Shown: positions 1-12,400 of the stretch, piece by piece | Layout: each line of letters starts with the position of its first letter | Numbering within the stretch: position 1 is the first letter of the stretch | Source: Rhizophagus irregularis | Taxonomy: Eukaryota; Glomeromycota; Glomeromycetes; Glomerales; Glomeraceae | Reading direction: 5' to 3' | Assembly (NCBI RefSeq): GCF_026210795.1 | Contig: NC_089431.1 | Location: 3,038,001-3,102,000, forward strand | DNA: 64,000 nucleotides | The notes under the pieces: model-generated | Seen by the model: only the letters and a program-made list of their open reading frames with translations | Database searches by the model: none | What the model was told of the DNA's origin: nothing | Program-made: the position numbers and the translations under genes

Positions 1-361
1 GCATTCCATATCCTGAGCCAAGTTTATCTATATATACATATATTAATAAAGTATTTCTTTAAAAATCCATCATTTGTCTTTAATTATACATGCCATTAGG
101 TCTTTTTTCCTTTATCCATTTTTTCAATCCAAAATTTAACATTTCACAAAATAATTGACCAAAAAACATATTAATCATCATCAATTCTCTTCTAGCAACA
201 ATAATACTAACATAACTTATTAAAATAATTAAAGGTGATAAAGTTATATACGCATAAGTATATGAAAGTGGGTCTTTTGGATTAAATTCTACATGTGTTA
301 ATGAAAGTGATGATAGTGATTGTTCTGACAATGGTTCTTCTAAATGATTATGATGCGACAT
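1..361 (-). CDS. CAX4: Dolichyldiphosphatase (Cax4/DOLPP1), 5' part
   Basis: This is the 5' part of an ER membrane enzyme that removes a phosphate from dolichyl diphosphate so the lipid carrier of N-glycosylation can be recycled. The gene starts at 361 and runs off the left edge. Exon 1 encodes about 90 residues: a polar head, one membrane segment, then FGQLFCEMLNFGLKKWIKEK followed by RPN, the first half of the PAP2 phosphatase signature (K-x6-RP). Exon 2 (about 27-1) continues KLGSGYGMP, the family's GYGMPSSHSQ start. A GT donor at 89 gives a frameshift, but a GC donor (G|GCATGT, intron about 93-28) keeps the frame. Two CACGTG boxes lie upstream. The family call is firm; the GC donor is inferred from the reading frame. 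Confidence 0.85.
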
Positions 362-446
362 ATTGACTCAAAAGATAAAGAAAGATTAAGGGAACAGAAT
401 TTGGGCCTTTATATAAATTAATTTGTTGTTGTACAAGTAAATTCAT

Positions 447-495
447 TCACGTGCCAAACTAATCCGTTCATTTTATAAAGTTAATCTTCACGTGA
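447..495. promoter_or_regulatory. Two CACGTG E-boxes upstream of the Cax4 gene
   Basis: TCACGTGC lies at 447-454 and the full palindrome TCACGTGA at 488-495, about 90-135 bases upstream of the Cax4 start and just downstream of the Rad9-like stop. CACGTG is the core bound by bHLH factors such as Cbf1/USF. The same octamer recurs before other genes in this window. Binding is inferred. Confidence 0.4.
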
Positions 496-572
496 TTCAC
501 TTAAAAAATAGCGTCCTTAATATTTATATATCTAAGAAAAAACGTATATATACATCCATCATTTTAATATCA

Positions 573-2003
573 TTATTCTTGACTAAATATCCTATAAGAC
601 CTAATTGTCCTAGAATTATCATTGTCTATATCATCACCTAAATCCGTCGAGCTAAAACTTCTCTTCATACCTTTAACTCGATTTCCCCCAAATCTAACCG
701 CTTCTAGCCTTCTCGATATATCTTCATCGGGTATAAGAGATAAACCCGATGCAGATACAGATACAAAAGATGAAGATTCATGAACTCCTATGTTATTAAT
801 ATTATTTGTAGTATCAGCTTGAGAATTAGACATACTAGAAATTTCTCTGTTGTCTACATTATTGATATTTATCCCATCAACATTAAAAGGATTTAAATTA
901 TGATAAACATTTTCATCGTATGTATAAATCATATGATTTCTTGTGTTAGAGTTACCACTATCATGTGTAGATACTCTAGAGCATGAAACTGGCATGTAAT
1001 TTTCATCAGCAGTTGAGTATGAACTCGTGTCTTCTGATGTACGAAATATTGGTGCAATTGGATATTCTCTTTCTTCACTATTGTCCGTATTTTGATCTAT
1101 TTGATTTGATGCATTTAACGCAGCCTCAATTTCCCTATGTGGTTGATTCCCATATTCCATATGAGACCCAGAAATTTTTCCTTCAATTTTGATATATCTC
1201 TCAATTTCTCCACATAAATAAAACGGTTGAGGTTGGTATACATCTTCTGTATCTAAATCACTAAAATGGGCATTAAATTTACATTTTAACGAATTAATGA
1301 GACATACCACTCTCTCAAAAGATTTTCGATTAATTCTGATATCTACTGGATTATTGATTTCATAACGATCATTTTTAAACCTTGGTATAGTTAACCATGA
1401 TTCAGATACAAATTCATCATCTGATGTAGTTAAATTAATGACTTTTAAATTTTCTGGTGCAAACAAGAATCTAATAGTATCATTCTTACAATTTCGAGGC
1501 CAACATTCTTTCAAATCTTCCGAATTAATTGACCAGTGATTTTCCTCTGATGAAGGATCTTCATTAAGTGGAATCAATACTTCGTTGATTTCAGATGTTT
1601 TATGAGATATATTATTACAAAAGATATTATGTTTTGATTGAATCGAACGCATTCTCCTATAAACTTCAAATATCACCAGGTCTTCTTCAGAAAGACTATC
1701 TGATTCTTCAATTATAATCCGTAATGAACTCACATCCACTGTTGTCCTAGAAAAAATATCTCGAATGCTTGTCGAAAATATAGTATACATTTTTGGACTT
1801 TCCATTTGAAAGCTGTCAAATAATTTGCGATATAAAGTAACCAAAATACTTAAAGCAGGGGTGTTTTTTGTTTTAATAACAAGTCTATCCCGGTGCACAA
1901 CAAAAGTTAACTCGCCATTGCATTTAGACAGTTCTTGCATCAGTTTATAGAAGATAGGCAGCTTATTTTCTGCAACTTTTGCAGAGAAGGTTTGAATAGG
2001 CAT
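573..2003 (-). CDS. Rad9-like 9-1-1 checkpoint clamp subunit
   Basis: A single-exon frame of about 476 residues, taken from the Met at 2003; an in-frame Met at 2048 adds 15 residues that do not look like the family. The first ~260 residues follow the Rad9 layout: an opening helix with ELSKCNGELTFVVHRDRLVI (compare the 'LSRIGDELYLEPLEDGLSLR' region of Rad9), a central stretch with NHWSINSEDLKECW, and a second PCNA-like half ending in FNAHFSDLDTEDVYQPQPFY. The last ~200 residues are Ser/Asn-rich and probably disordered, like the phosphorylated Rad9 tail. Rad9 with Rad1 and Hus1 forms the DNA-damage clamp that activates ATR-type kinases. The call rests on pattern similarity recalled from the family, not on a search. 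Confidence 0.6.
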   Translation of the reverse strand: MPIQTFSAKVAENKLPIFYKLMQELSKCNGELTFVVHRDRLVIKTKNTPALSILVTLYRKLFDSFQMESPKMYTIFSTSIRDIFSRTTVDVSSLRIIIEESDSLSEEDLVIFEVYRRMRSIQSKHNIFCNNISHKTSEINEVLIPLNEDPSSEENHWSINSEDLKECWPRNCKNDTIRFLFAPENLKVINLTTSDDEFVSESWLTIPRFKNDRYEINNPVDIRINRKSFERVVCLINSLKCKFNAHFSDLDTEDVYQPQPFYLCGEIERYIKIEGKISGSHMEYGNQPHREIEAALNASNQIDQNTDNSEEREYPIAPIFRTSEDTSSYSTADENYMPVSCSRVSTHDSGNSNTRNHMIYTYDENVYHNLNPFNVDGININNVDNREISSMSNSQADTTNNINNIGVHESSSFVSVSASGLSLIPDEDISRRLEAVRFGGNRVKGMKRSFSSTDLGDDIDNDNSRTIRSYRIFSQE

Positions 2004-2048
2004 ATTTGAAACGCGTAGAAAGTTATAGTTATGTACTAGGGTAACCAA

Positions 2049-3199
2049 AAACGGGCCAAGTTATTGATATCGAATCAAGAGATTATTCAACTTCCGCGTT
2101 TAGTGAAATATTCAAACATTAATCATGATAATCATGTGATATAACAATAACATATGATATAACACTGATTGATATTTTGTCACATGGCCGTTTCATGAGG
2201 TTGGCCCGAATTTTACTAATTCTGGTGGGATTAAACCAAAGGATTGTTTGTTCTAAAGACAGAATTTGGATCTACATTTTCGGGGAGCACAAGTTATGTA
2301 ATATTATAACAAACAATTGTATTATTTCTTTATTCGTAAATTGTAATATTGCAGAAATTGCATTGTCTTTAAATTTAATTTCCTATTATTCTGGAGATTA
2401 TTTTATTAATACATCGATTTTTATGGAAGTAAAATTAATAAGGTTTTTTCCGTACAAATTTAAACAAATCTAGCTGTAACACCAATATACTATTTTCAAA
2501 GATAAAAATTATGTTATTATAATATTGTTAAGACTTAAGACAATATTAAAAGAATTGATACTTTTTTAAGATTATCTCGTAAAAACCAATAATAATTACA
2601 CATCGTGACAACATGAAACCAATAAAAAGCGAGTAAAGGAGAAAAAGCGAAAAAATAATAAATAGAACAATGTAAATTATAAAATGTGATAATATTATTG
2701 TTCGTGCATACAATGAATTTCTGGCGTTACGTACGTAAATCATTATGGTGAACAAGCTACTTTAGAAAAATAAATAGGGGCGACTAGCTTCAAAGTAACT
2801 TAATCACAATATTACAATATATATTGTTCAATGTTGTTTATTATATATATATATTTACCCAATTATCTCATTATAGAATATCAGCTAAAGATATAATACT
2901 TACCTTAATGTAACCCTATAAAGAATACAAAATGTTCAAAAAAAATATATATATAAACAAATAATACCCTACATACTTGCATATAACTATAATTTTATGA
3001 TTTATATAAAGAGAACATTATTCTGTAACGAATAAATATCTTTCTCTCTAAACTCTCTTTTTTTCAATTTTCTTAATTATTCGTAATACATAATACACAA
3101 ACTGTGCTGACCACGTTTATCTTATAATCTTTGTGCATTTATTTTTCGATTTCAAAAGAAATAAAGAAATTTAACATTACCTTCTTCAAAGAAATAACC
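2049..3199. other. Intergenic AT-rich DNA
   Basis: The DNA between two divergent genes, the Rad9-like gene (minus) and the small membrane-protein gene (plus). It holds open frames of under 100 codons with no recognisable motif, and several ATCATGTGAT-like sequences near 2125-2145 that may belong to the Rad9-like promoter. No gene is supported. Confidence 0.5.
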
Positions 3200-3650
3200 A
3201 TGATTGTTTCAATCCCAGCAGGTAAATATTTAAAAATATTTGTATCATTTGATCAAATTGAACGAGAAAAAAATCTAATTCTTTAACTTTGTATTAGATT
3301 ACGATCTTTTATATATCGTATATCATTTCCGTCCACTCATACAATTATCATTACTTTTCATTCTCATAACATTCTTCTCATGGTATTTTCGTAAGTATCA
3401 ATCTTTTCTAAAAAATGAGTTTCGTTTCTACGCCACAATGAATTTATTTGAGTTTTCTCCTTCTTTCCTAGAATTGATAATAATGGAAGTTTTGCCAATA
3501 ATTTCTTCGTCGAAACATATCATGATTAAACTAAAAGCACAAACAATACCCCAAAGACAAATCGATTTTATAAATAATCACCCAGATGAAAATATATTTC
3601 GATTTGATAATATTATCAGAAATTTATGGCCGATTTCGTTAGTAACATAA
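3200..3650 (+). CDS. Small three-exon membrane protein, unknown function
   Basis: I do not recognise this gene, but its structure is coherent. The exons are 3200-3221, 3298-3390 and 3472-3650, with introns GTAAAT...TTAG and GTAAGT...CTAG. The exons sum to 294 bases and keep one frame to TAA, giving 97 residues. The protein starts MIVSIPADYDLLYIVYHFRP, then has one strongly hydrophobic helix (about residues 20-38, IQLSLLFILITFFSW). A polar C-terminal half follows, with KLKAQTIPQRQIDFINNHPD and then NIIRNLWPIS. It looks like a single-pass ER or organelle membrane protein of the small accessory-subunit type. A spurious frame is possible, but two consensus introns that restore frame argue for a real gene. 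Confidence 0.55.
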
Positions 3651-3974
3651 CCATTACTATAAAAACTATTTTATTTTATTAATGTAATACATCATTTTTA
3701 TATATTTTATATATTTTATATTTTTTTTGTATATATTCTTTTTATTTTATTTTTTATTTTTCTCTATTTTTTATTTGAGTATATAATATTATTATAAATA
3801 AGCAAATAAATATGTAAATTAAATGATTAATTTTTTTGATTAAATAAATTTTGATAATTTTTTGATCAAAAAAATTTAAAAAATGGTAAATTTATTTGAA
3901 ATTAGTTAATTTATAAACTCTTGTGAAAGATATTTTATTTTATTTTATTTGAATTTTGAAAAACGGAGCGAAAA
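3651..3974. other. AT-rich spacer
   Basis: This is the 3' flank of the small membrane-protein gene and the spacer before the subtilase relic. It is mostly T-runs and TATATTTTA-type simple sequence. Nothing else is visible. Confidence 0.5.
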
Positions 3975-5687
3975 ATGAATGTTTATCGAAATTTCTTTTT
4001 ATTAACAATCTATTTGGTATTAACCATTAGTCCAACTACTTTAAACGAAAAAACGATCATACATTGTAATTATAAAACCTAAAAAATAATGCCGTTTCTA
4101 CTAACATTGATAACACGATTTCCCAAACTATTTCTTCAATTATTCAAGATGATGATTTATATCAAAGTCATTTATCCTGGATAACATCATCTCAACAAAC
4201 TGGAGATCCGAGGTTATGTTGGTTTGTTTGAACCAAAATTTGTCGATGAGATTTTGAGTAAAAGAAACGATGTTGAATTAATTATTCCGGATAGGGAAGT
4301 ACAAGTTACTTATGATTTACGTGGTGATAATGATAATTTTAGCTGTAGTTTAGAGAAAAAAATTGGTACAAAGAAGCAAGAAAATCCAACATGGGTGAGT
4401 TCCATTTATTTTTTTTTCGTAATTATATAAATTATATAATTCAAATATATTTTTAGAATTTGGGTAAAATTGACCAGCGTAGACTGCCTCATACATGTTT
4501 CTAGCTACAGGAGGCAGTGGGGTGAACATTTATGTAATCGATATGGGAGTACTTTCAATTCCGTTTATCTTTTGATATAATTACAATGTTTTCTATAATT
4601 TTTTTTTTTTTGTAGTGCGAATAAATATTAATCAGAAGGAAGAGCTTCGTGGGGCATAAACGTTCGAAAAAATGCTTCAGATGTCGATGAATACGGGTAT
4701 ATTTGAATATTTGAATATAGTGAATGTATTCTTTTGAATAACTTAGACAATTTTTTTTTTCTTTTTTTTATGTTACGACTTACGTGTACGCAGACATGGA
4801 ACTCATGTTGCTGGAATTGTATGTTAAAAAAAATTTTTTTTTCTATTGATTAATCTTGTTCTCATAAAATTTATTTTTCTACATTTAAAGATTGCCGGTA
4901 ACGCTTATTATAATTTAACAAAAAAAAACCAATAATCTTATTTGTTAGGTGTGATTTAAATTATTAATTAATAAACGTTCATGGAGTTGCCAAGCTTGTT
5001 AGAGTTATTGCTGTTAAAATACTTGGCAAGGAAAGAAGAGGGGCCTGGAGCGATGTATAACAGGGTTGAATTGGGTAGCTCAACAACATAAAGCCGATTC
5101 AAGAAAACGAACAATTGTCAAGTAAAATACTTTAATTGATATTTCTTCTAATGATTAGTATCAAACGTTATTATCAAATTTTTATTATTGTAGTCTCTCG
5201 TTAACGGGAAAATATTTTCCACTAGCAAATGCAGCTATAAGGGCCTTTATTGACCTTGGAATTCATGTGACAGTAGCAGCAGGAAATTATTTTGGAGAAA
5301 ATTCATGTTATTCTTCAATCTTCACCGGCTTCAACACAGGAAGTTATTACTACTGGTGCTACCGGCATTGACGATTTAATTCCGATTTTTAGTAATAGTG
5401 GTCTGTGCGTAGAGACCTATTTGCCTCAGGTAATATATAAATAACTAATATTCGTGTGTGTTATAACTTCAAATTGGTTTGGTATTAATGGAACTAAGAC
5501 AATGTCAGGTACAAGTATGGTTTCGCCACATGTAGCTGGTGTTATAGCTTTAATTATCAGTCAACGAGGTAATATGGCACCCGCCAAAATGAAGGAATTA
5601 CTTAAATCAATGGCAACCTATGGTGCATTAAAAAATGTTGAACTAACAGCTTCTAATATAATTCTATATGTAAATAAATCAATCTAA
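3975..5687 (+). pseudogene. Decayed secreted subtilase (S8, cerevisin/proteinase K type)
   Basis: The remains of a secreted serine protease. In order: a signal-peptide-like start (MNVYRNFFLLTIYLVLTISP); an inhibitor I9 propeptide remnant with YIVIIKP and, in another frame, GLFEPKFVDEILSKRNDVEL; the catalytic Asp block NIYVIDMGV near 4540; the catalytic His block HGTHVAGI near 4797; the VAAGN block near 5275; and the catalytic Ser block SGTSMVSPHVAG near 5510. The C-terminal ~70 residues are in one clean frame to the stop at 5687. Between blocks the frame changes at least four times and stops interrupt it, and introns cannot explain all of these. The DMG in place of DTG is also unusual. Low decay of the active-site blocks suggests fairly recent loss. 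A heavily mis-assembled live gene is less likely. Confidence 0.8.
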
Positions 5688-6491
5688 TATCATTATATAA
5701 TATATATTAATTTATTTCAAGTTAAAAATTTTTTAAGTAGATTCTCTTAGTAGTAACTTTTAACCAACCAAGAACTTATGCAAATGATCGATTATAACGT
5801 AAAAAGTATCATAAGAAAAACGTATTAACCTTTGAAAAAATGTCCATAGATCCCATGACACAAATGAAAATAGTTCATACCAATAAGGAAACCGCCAAAT
5901 CATCTGTCGTTCGAGTAAATAAGTTAACAATGAATTCTTGCTATTTATTTATATAAATTTATTACGTATTATTATTTATTATATATTTATTATATTTGAA
6001 AGCCCTATAAATAAATTTTATACTTAAAAATATATTTAAATAATTTATACTTAAATTATATTTAATTTATACATAATAAATTTGCCCATTTAAGTATATT
6101 TTTATATATTTAATTTATACTAATAAATTTTGCTCATTTCAGCATGTTTTAATAAAAATTTTTTATAGGGAAGTCAGCAAATTTTTTTATAGGAAAGAAA
6201 TTTGATTATGATTCATATTGGCGTGAATTTACATAGTGGTCAATAACTTTTTAAGTTAGACGTGAAAATTAGATCGTATTGATCGTAACAATGCATAAAA
6301 AAATGCATAAATTAAAAAAGCTATTCTATTTTATCACCAAAATTTGTGAAGTACGCCAAAAATCAGATTATCTTATTGTTAAATCTCCCAATACTCGCCT
6401 TTTAATGATGTCATTTTGATTTCATTAAGTGATATATAAAATTCGGTAATAAAAAAATATTTGCATTCATATTGCATTTTCAAACAACACA
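5688..6491. other. AT-rich spacer upstream of VPS13
   Basis: The spacer between the subtilase relic and VPS13. Around 6055-6160 a unit of about 55 bases (TAATTTATAC...AATAAATTTGCCCATTT) appears twice with small differences, a local tandem duplication. A short ATG frame from 5840 (MSIDPMTQMKIVHTNKETAK...) of 38 codons has ordinary codon use but no support as a gene. The VPS13 promoter should lie in the last few hundred bases. Confidence 0.45.
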
Positions 6492-9400
6492 ATGCTCGAG
6501 TCTCTCGTTGCTAACGTGTTGAACCGTTTTCTTGGAGCTTATGTCTCCAATCTTGAAGTTAACCAACTTAATATTGCAATATGGACAGGCATGTCTACAA
6601 ATGTGGTCTTGCATTGAAGGTTGTTAATTTACGTTATATATTTATATTAATTTTTTTAAACGTCTTCCTTTAAAAAAGGTGACGTCGTATTAAGAAATTT
6701 ACAACTAAAGAAAGAAGCTCTTGACAAGTTTAATTTACCTATTGATGTCTTAGAAGGTGTGATTTTTTTGAAAAAATTAATAAAATTTAAATAAATTTAA
6801 GAATTTATCATGAAAATTTTTTAATGTGAAATATTTTAGGATACCTTGGGGAACTAACACTTAATATCCCTTGGTCGAATTTAAAGAATAAACCTGTTAA
6901 AGTTTTCATAAATAATGTTTATCTCTTAGCGGTTCCAAAAGCCGAATCAGAGGTTAAGATCAAAATTTTTGATTTAAAATATTTTAAATTTTGCTATTGA
7001 TAAATTATTGTCGTTAATAGTATGATACTGAAGAAGATGAGAACCGGGCTCAACAAGTTAAACAAGAAAAATTAGCAAATGCTGAATTGTTAAATACTCA
7101 AATAACTGAATCGACAGGTGATTAAATTAACATATATGATTAAAAATTTTATTTAAAGATCTTATAATTGATATAACACTTCTTTTTATATACAAAAGAG
7201 GATGATCAAAAGAATCAATCTTTTATAAATCAGCTCGTTACAAAAGTTGTAGATAACCTTCAGATTTCAATTAACAATATTCACATTCGTTATGAAGATA
7301 AACTGAGTGATCCTGGTGTACGTTTAATATTAAATTTACTTGGATTTTTATTTTTGATTAAACTTTAGATTTGCTATATATTTCTCTCTTTTAGCATCCA
7401 TTTGCCATAGGATTGACTCTATCTGAATTTTCGGCAGTATCCACTGACGGTAATTGGAAGCCTACATTTATTGAAGGAGAGACTAGTACTATTCATAAGG
7501 TAAAAAAATGAATAACTGAAGACTAAATTTTTTTTATGATTACTTAAATTTTCTTCGTGTTTTCATAAGTTAATAACGTTAGGGTCTCTATCCATGTATT
7601 GGAACACGGATTCGAAATCTTTGGCCGGTCACAATAATGAAGCTATCAAAATATTTAACAACCTGGTAATGTTTATTAATTATTGCTGTAATTTTTGTTC
7701 TGAATTGCTCTTATTAAATAATGTTTAACTTTATTATAAAATAATAGATCGCGTCCGAAAAAAATATACCAGAGCATCAATATATACTTAAACCCGTCTC
7801 TGGTACCGGACGTGTAAGTGCTTTTAATAATTCTGGTTTTCATAGTAATAATGATTATTCATTCTCATGATTCGCAATTGTTCTTTTATTTCGCGTTTTA
7901 TAGATTATATTAAATAAAAATTTTGATGTAAATAAACCAAAAACTATCGTGACATTATTATTTGATGAACTTGGATTCGTCTTAGACGATGAACAATATA
8001 GGGATGCTTTATTAATGGTTGACTTATTCCATTTTTATCTACGGCAACAACAAGTAAGATGCATTACGTGTTTAAGTCGTTATTTATTAAAAGGTACATA
8101 ACAAATAACATTCATAATAACATTTATAGTACCGAAAATTTCGACCTCCAAAAGAAATAACTCCTAAACAAGATCCTAAAGCTTGGCTGAGATTTGCGGG
8201 TGAATGTATTCTGTCAGAAATTCGTGAGCGCAATAAGAAATTTACCTGGGAGTATTTTGCTGAACGTCGTGATGATAGGCATTCATACGTTAAATTATAT
8301 AAAGACAAACAACTTGATAAAATAACACCGGAGGTTTGCGATTAAGTTTTAAGTATTATGTAAGATACGTATATTTTTTTACCGATTGTTAAACATAATT
8401 TATAGGATCAAAATGCGTTGAATTCTCTCGAACGGAAACTCAGTTATGAAGATATTCGATTTTACAGATCAATAGCAAAATCACAATTAAGGAAGGAAAA
8501 GGCATTAATTGGTGAGTATATAATATTCTTAAAAATGTTAGAATTGTATACGAAATTCTCTAATTTCATTAAAATTATTATAGCCAGAAAACAAAAAGAA
8601 AACGCATCGCAACAATCATCACAACGTGGTTGGTTAGGTGGTTGGTTGTGGGGTGGATCACAATCTGATGTAAGAAACTGTTTCATTTCATCTTAATCAT
8701 ATTATGTTTACTTTTATTTATTACATTTAATTTCCCTTAGGCAGGTGAAGAAGAATCAATATTAACTGACGAACAGCGACAAGAATTATATCAAGCAATT
8801 GATTATGATGAATCAACTGCGGTGCAAAATGCCGTGGATTTCCCTAAAGAGGTTTTTATATATTTGTAATTTTACCGTAAATTTATTTACTTTATGTTCA
8901 TTCCCTTTTTTTTTAATACTAATTAATAGTGGATAAAACTTTCACTCAAAACAAAACTTAAAACTGGATCTTTTACTCTGAAAAAAGATCCTCATGGTAA
9001 AAAAACCAATATTCTCTGCGTCAAGTTTGATACAGTAACAGCGAATTTCATCCAACGTCCGGAATCATTTCAAGCTGAAAGCGCTTTGGGTAGTTTAACA
9101 GTATTTGATGGGTCTACCGAAGGAACATTATATCCTCAAATAGTTAGAGTAAAAGATTATACTACTGAAGCTTCTCAAAAAGATTTGACGAGGAATAATC
9201 GTGCGAGTGATATTGGATATGATGAATCACAGGATCCATTTTTTCAATTAGTTTTTGAACAAAATCCTTTGGATGGTAGAGCAGATAATGGTGTTTCAAT
9301 GAAAATGAGACATTTGGAGATTATTTATAATGTAAATGCTGTTGAAGCAGTTATTGACTTTTTTAGACCTCCAGAACAGCAATTGGAAACAATTTCAGCT

Positions 9401-12400
9401 TTAATAGTAAGTTTCTAATTGAATGTTTTATTTGTAAAAGTGAATTTTTAAATATATGATTGATATTAAAATTCTTCATCTGGGTATATAGGAAGCTGCA
9501 GGGGATACCTTTGAAGGAATTAAAGCTATCACTAGAGCTGGATTAGAACATGCGTTGGAGGAACATAAGACTATAGACGTAAAAATTGATATGAACGCGC
9601 CAATTTTTATAGTTCCGGAAAGTTGTACTAAATCAGATGCTCAAGTAATAGTATTAGATTCCGGTCATATCAGTGTAGAAAGCAACTTGGTTAGCAAGCA
9701 ACAAATCGCTGAAGTTCAGGCAAAAGCAAGTAAAAGTTATAGCGAGAAAGACTATGAAAAGTTACAGTCTTTGATGTACGATCGTTTCACAGTGCAACTT
9801 TCTTCGACTCAGGTAAAAAAAAAAATTTTTTTTTTTTTACCCAATAAACTTTTTAAATAAGTTGTTAATTTAATTTATTTTTTTATTAGCTCTTAGTTGG
9901 ACAATCTGTTGAGCGCTGCTTAGCTCAGATTCGAGACTCTGAAGCCAATTATGGCCTTCACGTTATTGATCGTATCAATATGCAATTTAATGTTGAAATG
10001 TCAATAATACGGCATGCATCTAATCTTACAAAATTCAGAGTTACAGGACACTTACCTTTACTAAAAGCTAATTTTTCAGATAGAAAATATAAGATCATGA
10101 TGAATATAATTGAAAAAGTTACACCAAAGAGTACGAATGAAAGTACTGAAAGCATCCAATTTCCTTCTGATAAATTTTCGTTTAATGATGTAGTTGAAGA
10201 TGTCTTAAAAGACAAACCAAAGGGGAAGAAAGCTACATTAAGTAAAAATATGGCAAACAAAGCTTTAGCATGGAAACAGAGAGATACTATAGTAGAAAAA
10301 CTTGGTTTAAAAACTTCACAAGATTTAGTAATAGATAGTGCTAGTGAAGGGGAAGAAGAGAATGACGAGTCTCATGAAGATAAACAAGAAGAATTCTTTG
10401 ACGCACAAGATACAGACGTATATTGAAGAATTTTTATTATTAATAATTATATGATGCTATTTTATACTTTATTTTATTTGATTACTAATTGCCTTTTTTT
10501 TATTATTATTATTTTTCAAGGACTCGAATAATGCGAAAGTCAATCAACGAATATTTGAATTTGTTTTTCGCGTGGATAAATTTACGGCTACTTTAAAAAA
10601 AGCAGATCCAGATCCGAATAAACCAGAAGTTGCGTTGGTTGATATGGTCTTGGAACATTTTGGGCTGAATTATGTTCTTCGACCATTCGATATGTCTGCT
10701 GAAGTTGTACTTAGGTCTCTTAGTATTGAGGATAAAATTTCAGTCAACGCTTCAGAATTTAAACATATAGTTTCTTCTGAGGGTTATGGCAATGCTCAGT
10801 CTGAAGATTCTAAAGATCTTGTTCACATTAAATATTTTAAAGTTAATCCAAAATCACCAGAATATATGTCAAAATTCGAAGGAATTGACCAGGGTGTTGA
10901 CATTGAATTGTCTACGATCACTGTTATTATCTCACGTGAAAGTATTTTGACATTATATAGTTTTATATTGGACACTTTCACGTCACCGCCTACATCAACC
11001 CCTACACCAACACCACAAGCCGTTGATGTTCAACCTGGTACAGAATCAGAAGAAGTCCGAACACCACAATCAAAGCCTTCCACTATTAGAGTAAAGGCTA
11101 AACTTAATAGTATAAGGTTTATACTAAATAATGATGGCGTTAGACTTGCAACGGGGTTATTATCACTTGCGGATGTTGCTGTTCATTTAAGACAAAATAC
11201 TATTCGTGTGGGAGCTCGGTTAGGCAATTTCTCACTTTCAGATGATATGGCTAGTGTAGATAGACCTGAATCATTGCGTCAATTGCTTACTATTCAAGGA
11301 GAAGATTTAGCCGTTTTTAAATATGAGACATTTGACGAAAAAATGCCAGGTTTTCCTGGTTATAATTCGTCAGTTTACTTACGAACTGGTTCTGCAAGAT
11401 TAACTTTCCTAGAAGAACCTATTAGATTTTTGCTTGAATTTGGCAGTAAATTTGCTCAAATGAAAGGTCTTTACGATTCTGCTAGGAACGCTGCTGTTCA
11501 ACAAGCGACACAATTACAAGAGAGTGTTTCGAAATTTCATTTCGATATTGTAATTCGAGCTCCAATTATTCTTTTCACTAATGATACTAAGTCAAAGGAC
11601 AATGTAATAGCAAATCTTGGTGTATTTTCTGCTTCAAATCAGTTCATATCTAATGAGTCAGGAAAAGGGGAACTTACTCAGATTAAAGCTGAACTTCAAA
11701 AGATTAGGGTAACCTCAGAGTTTGTTTTACCTGATGGAAAGAACCAAACTTTACAAATAATTGACGATGTTGATATAAATTTCAAAATTTCATACTCTGA
11801 ACATGTTAAAGGTTCAGTTAGACCAGATATGGAGGTTAGAAAGAATTATATTTTTGTATTAATACTGTCTTTTATTATAGAATTTTAATTGTAAATACTT
11901 TTTAATAGATTATTGGAACGATGTCCGATGTTAAGATGTCTTTAACAGAAAAACAATATAAATATTTATTTGATCTATCAAATACTATCCCTCGGGCTTT
12001 TAGTTCTATTGAATCTACAAATGAAAGTACTTCCAATTCCCTAACAAGTCCATCTCAATACTCTAAAGATTCAAGTGCATCAGGAACAAGTTCATCGCAA
12101 AAGGACGAAGAAGTAGTTGAGCCTTGGACAACGATCGATCTTATATTCGATGTGAATCAAATATATTTAGAAATTTTTTCCAGAGATGATTCTCAAACGA
12201 AATCATTATCAGATACAAGTTTATCGAAATTTTGCCTAAATAAAACTAAGGTTAAATACAAGATGTTATCAGATAAGTCTATGGAGGCAGAACTCAGTCT
12301 TCAATCTGCCACTTTGAATGATACTAGAACAAATGTCCAAAATGTATATAGAGAGATATTACCAGCTGTTAACAAAGAAACTGCACAATTTTCTGTTACC

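Noticed and set aside
2177-2473. 98-codon plus-strand frame
   Set aside because: Needs a TTG start, has no motif, and lies in spacer DNA with poor codon structure.
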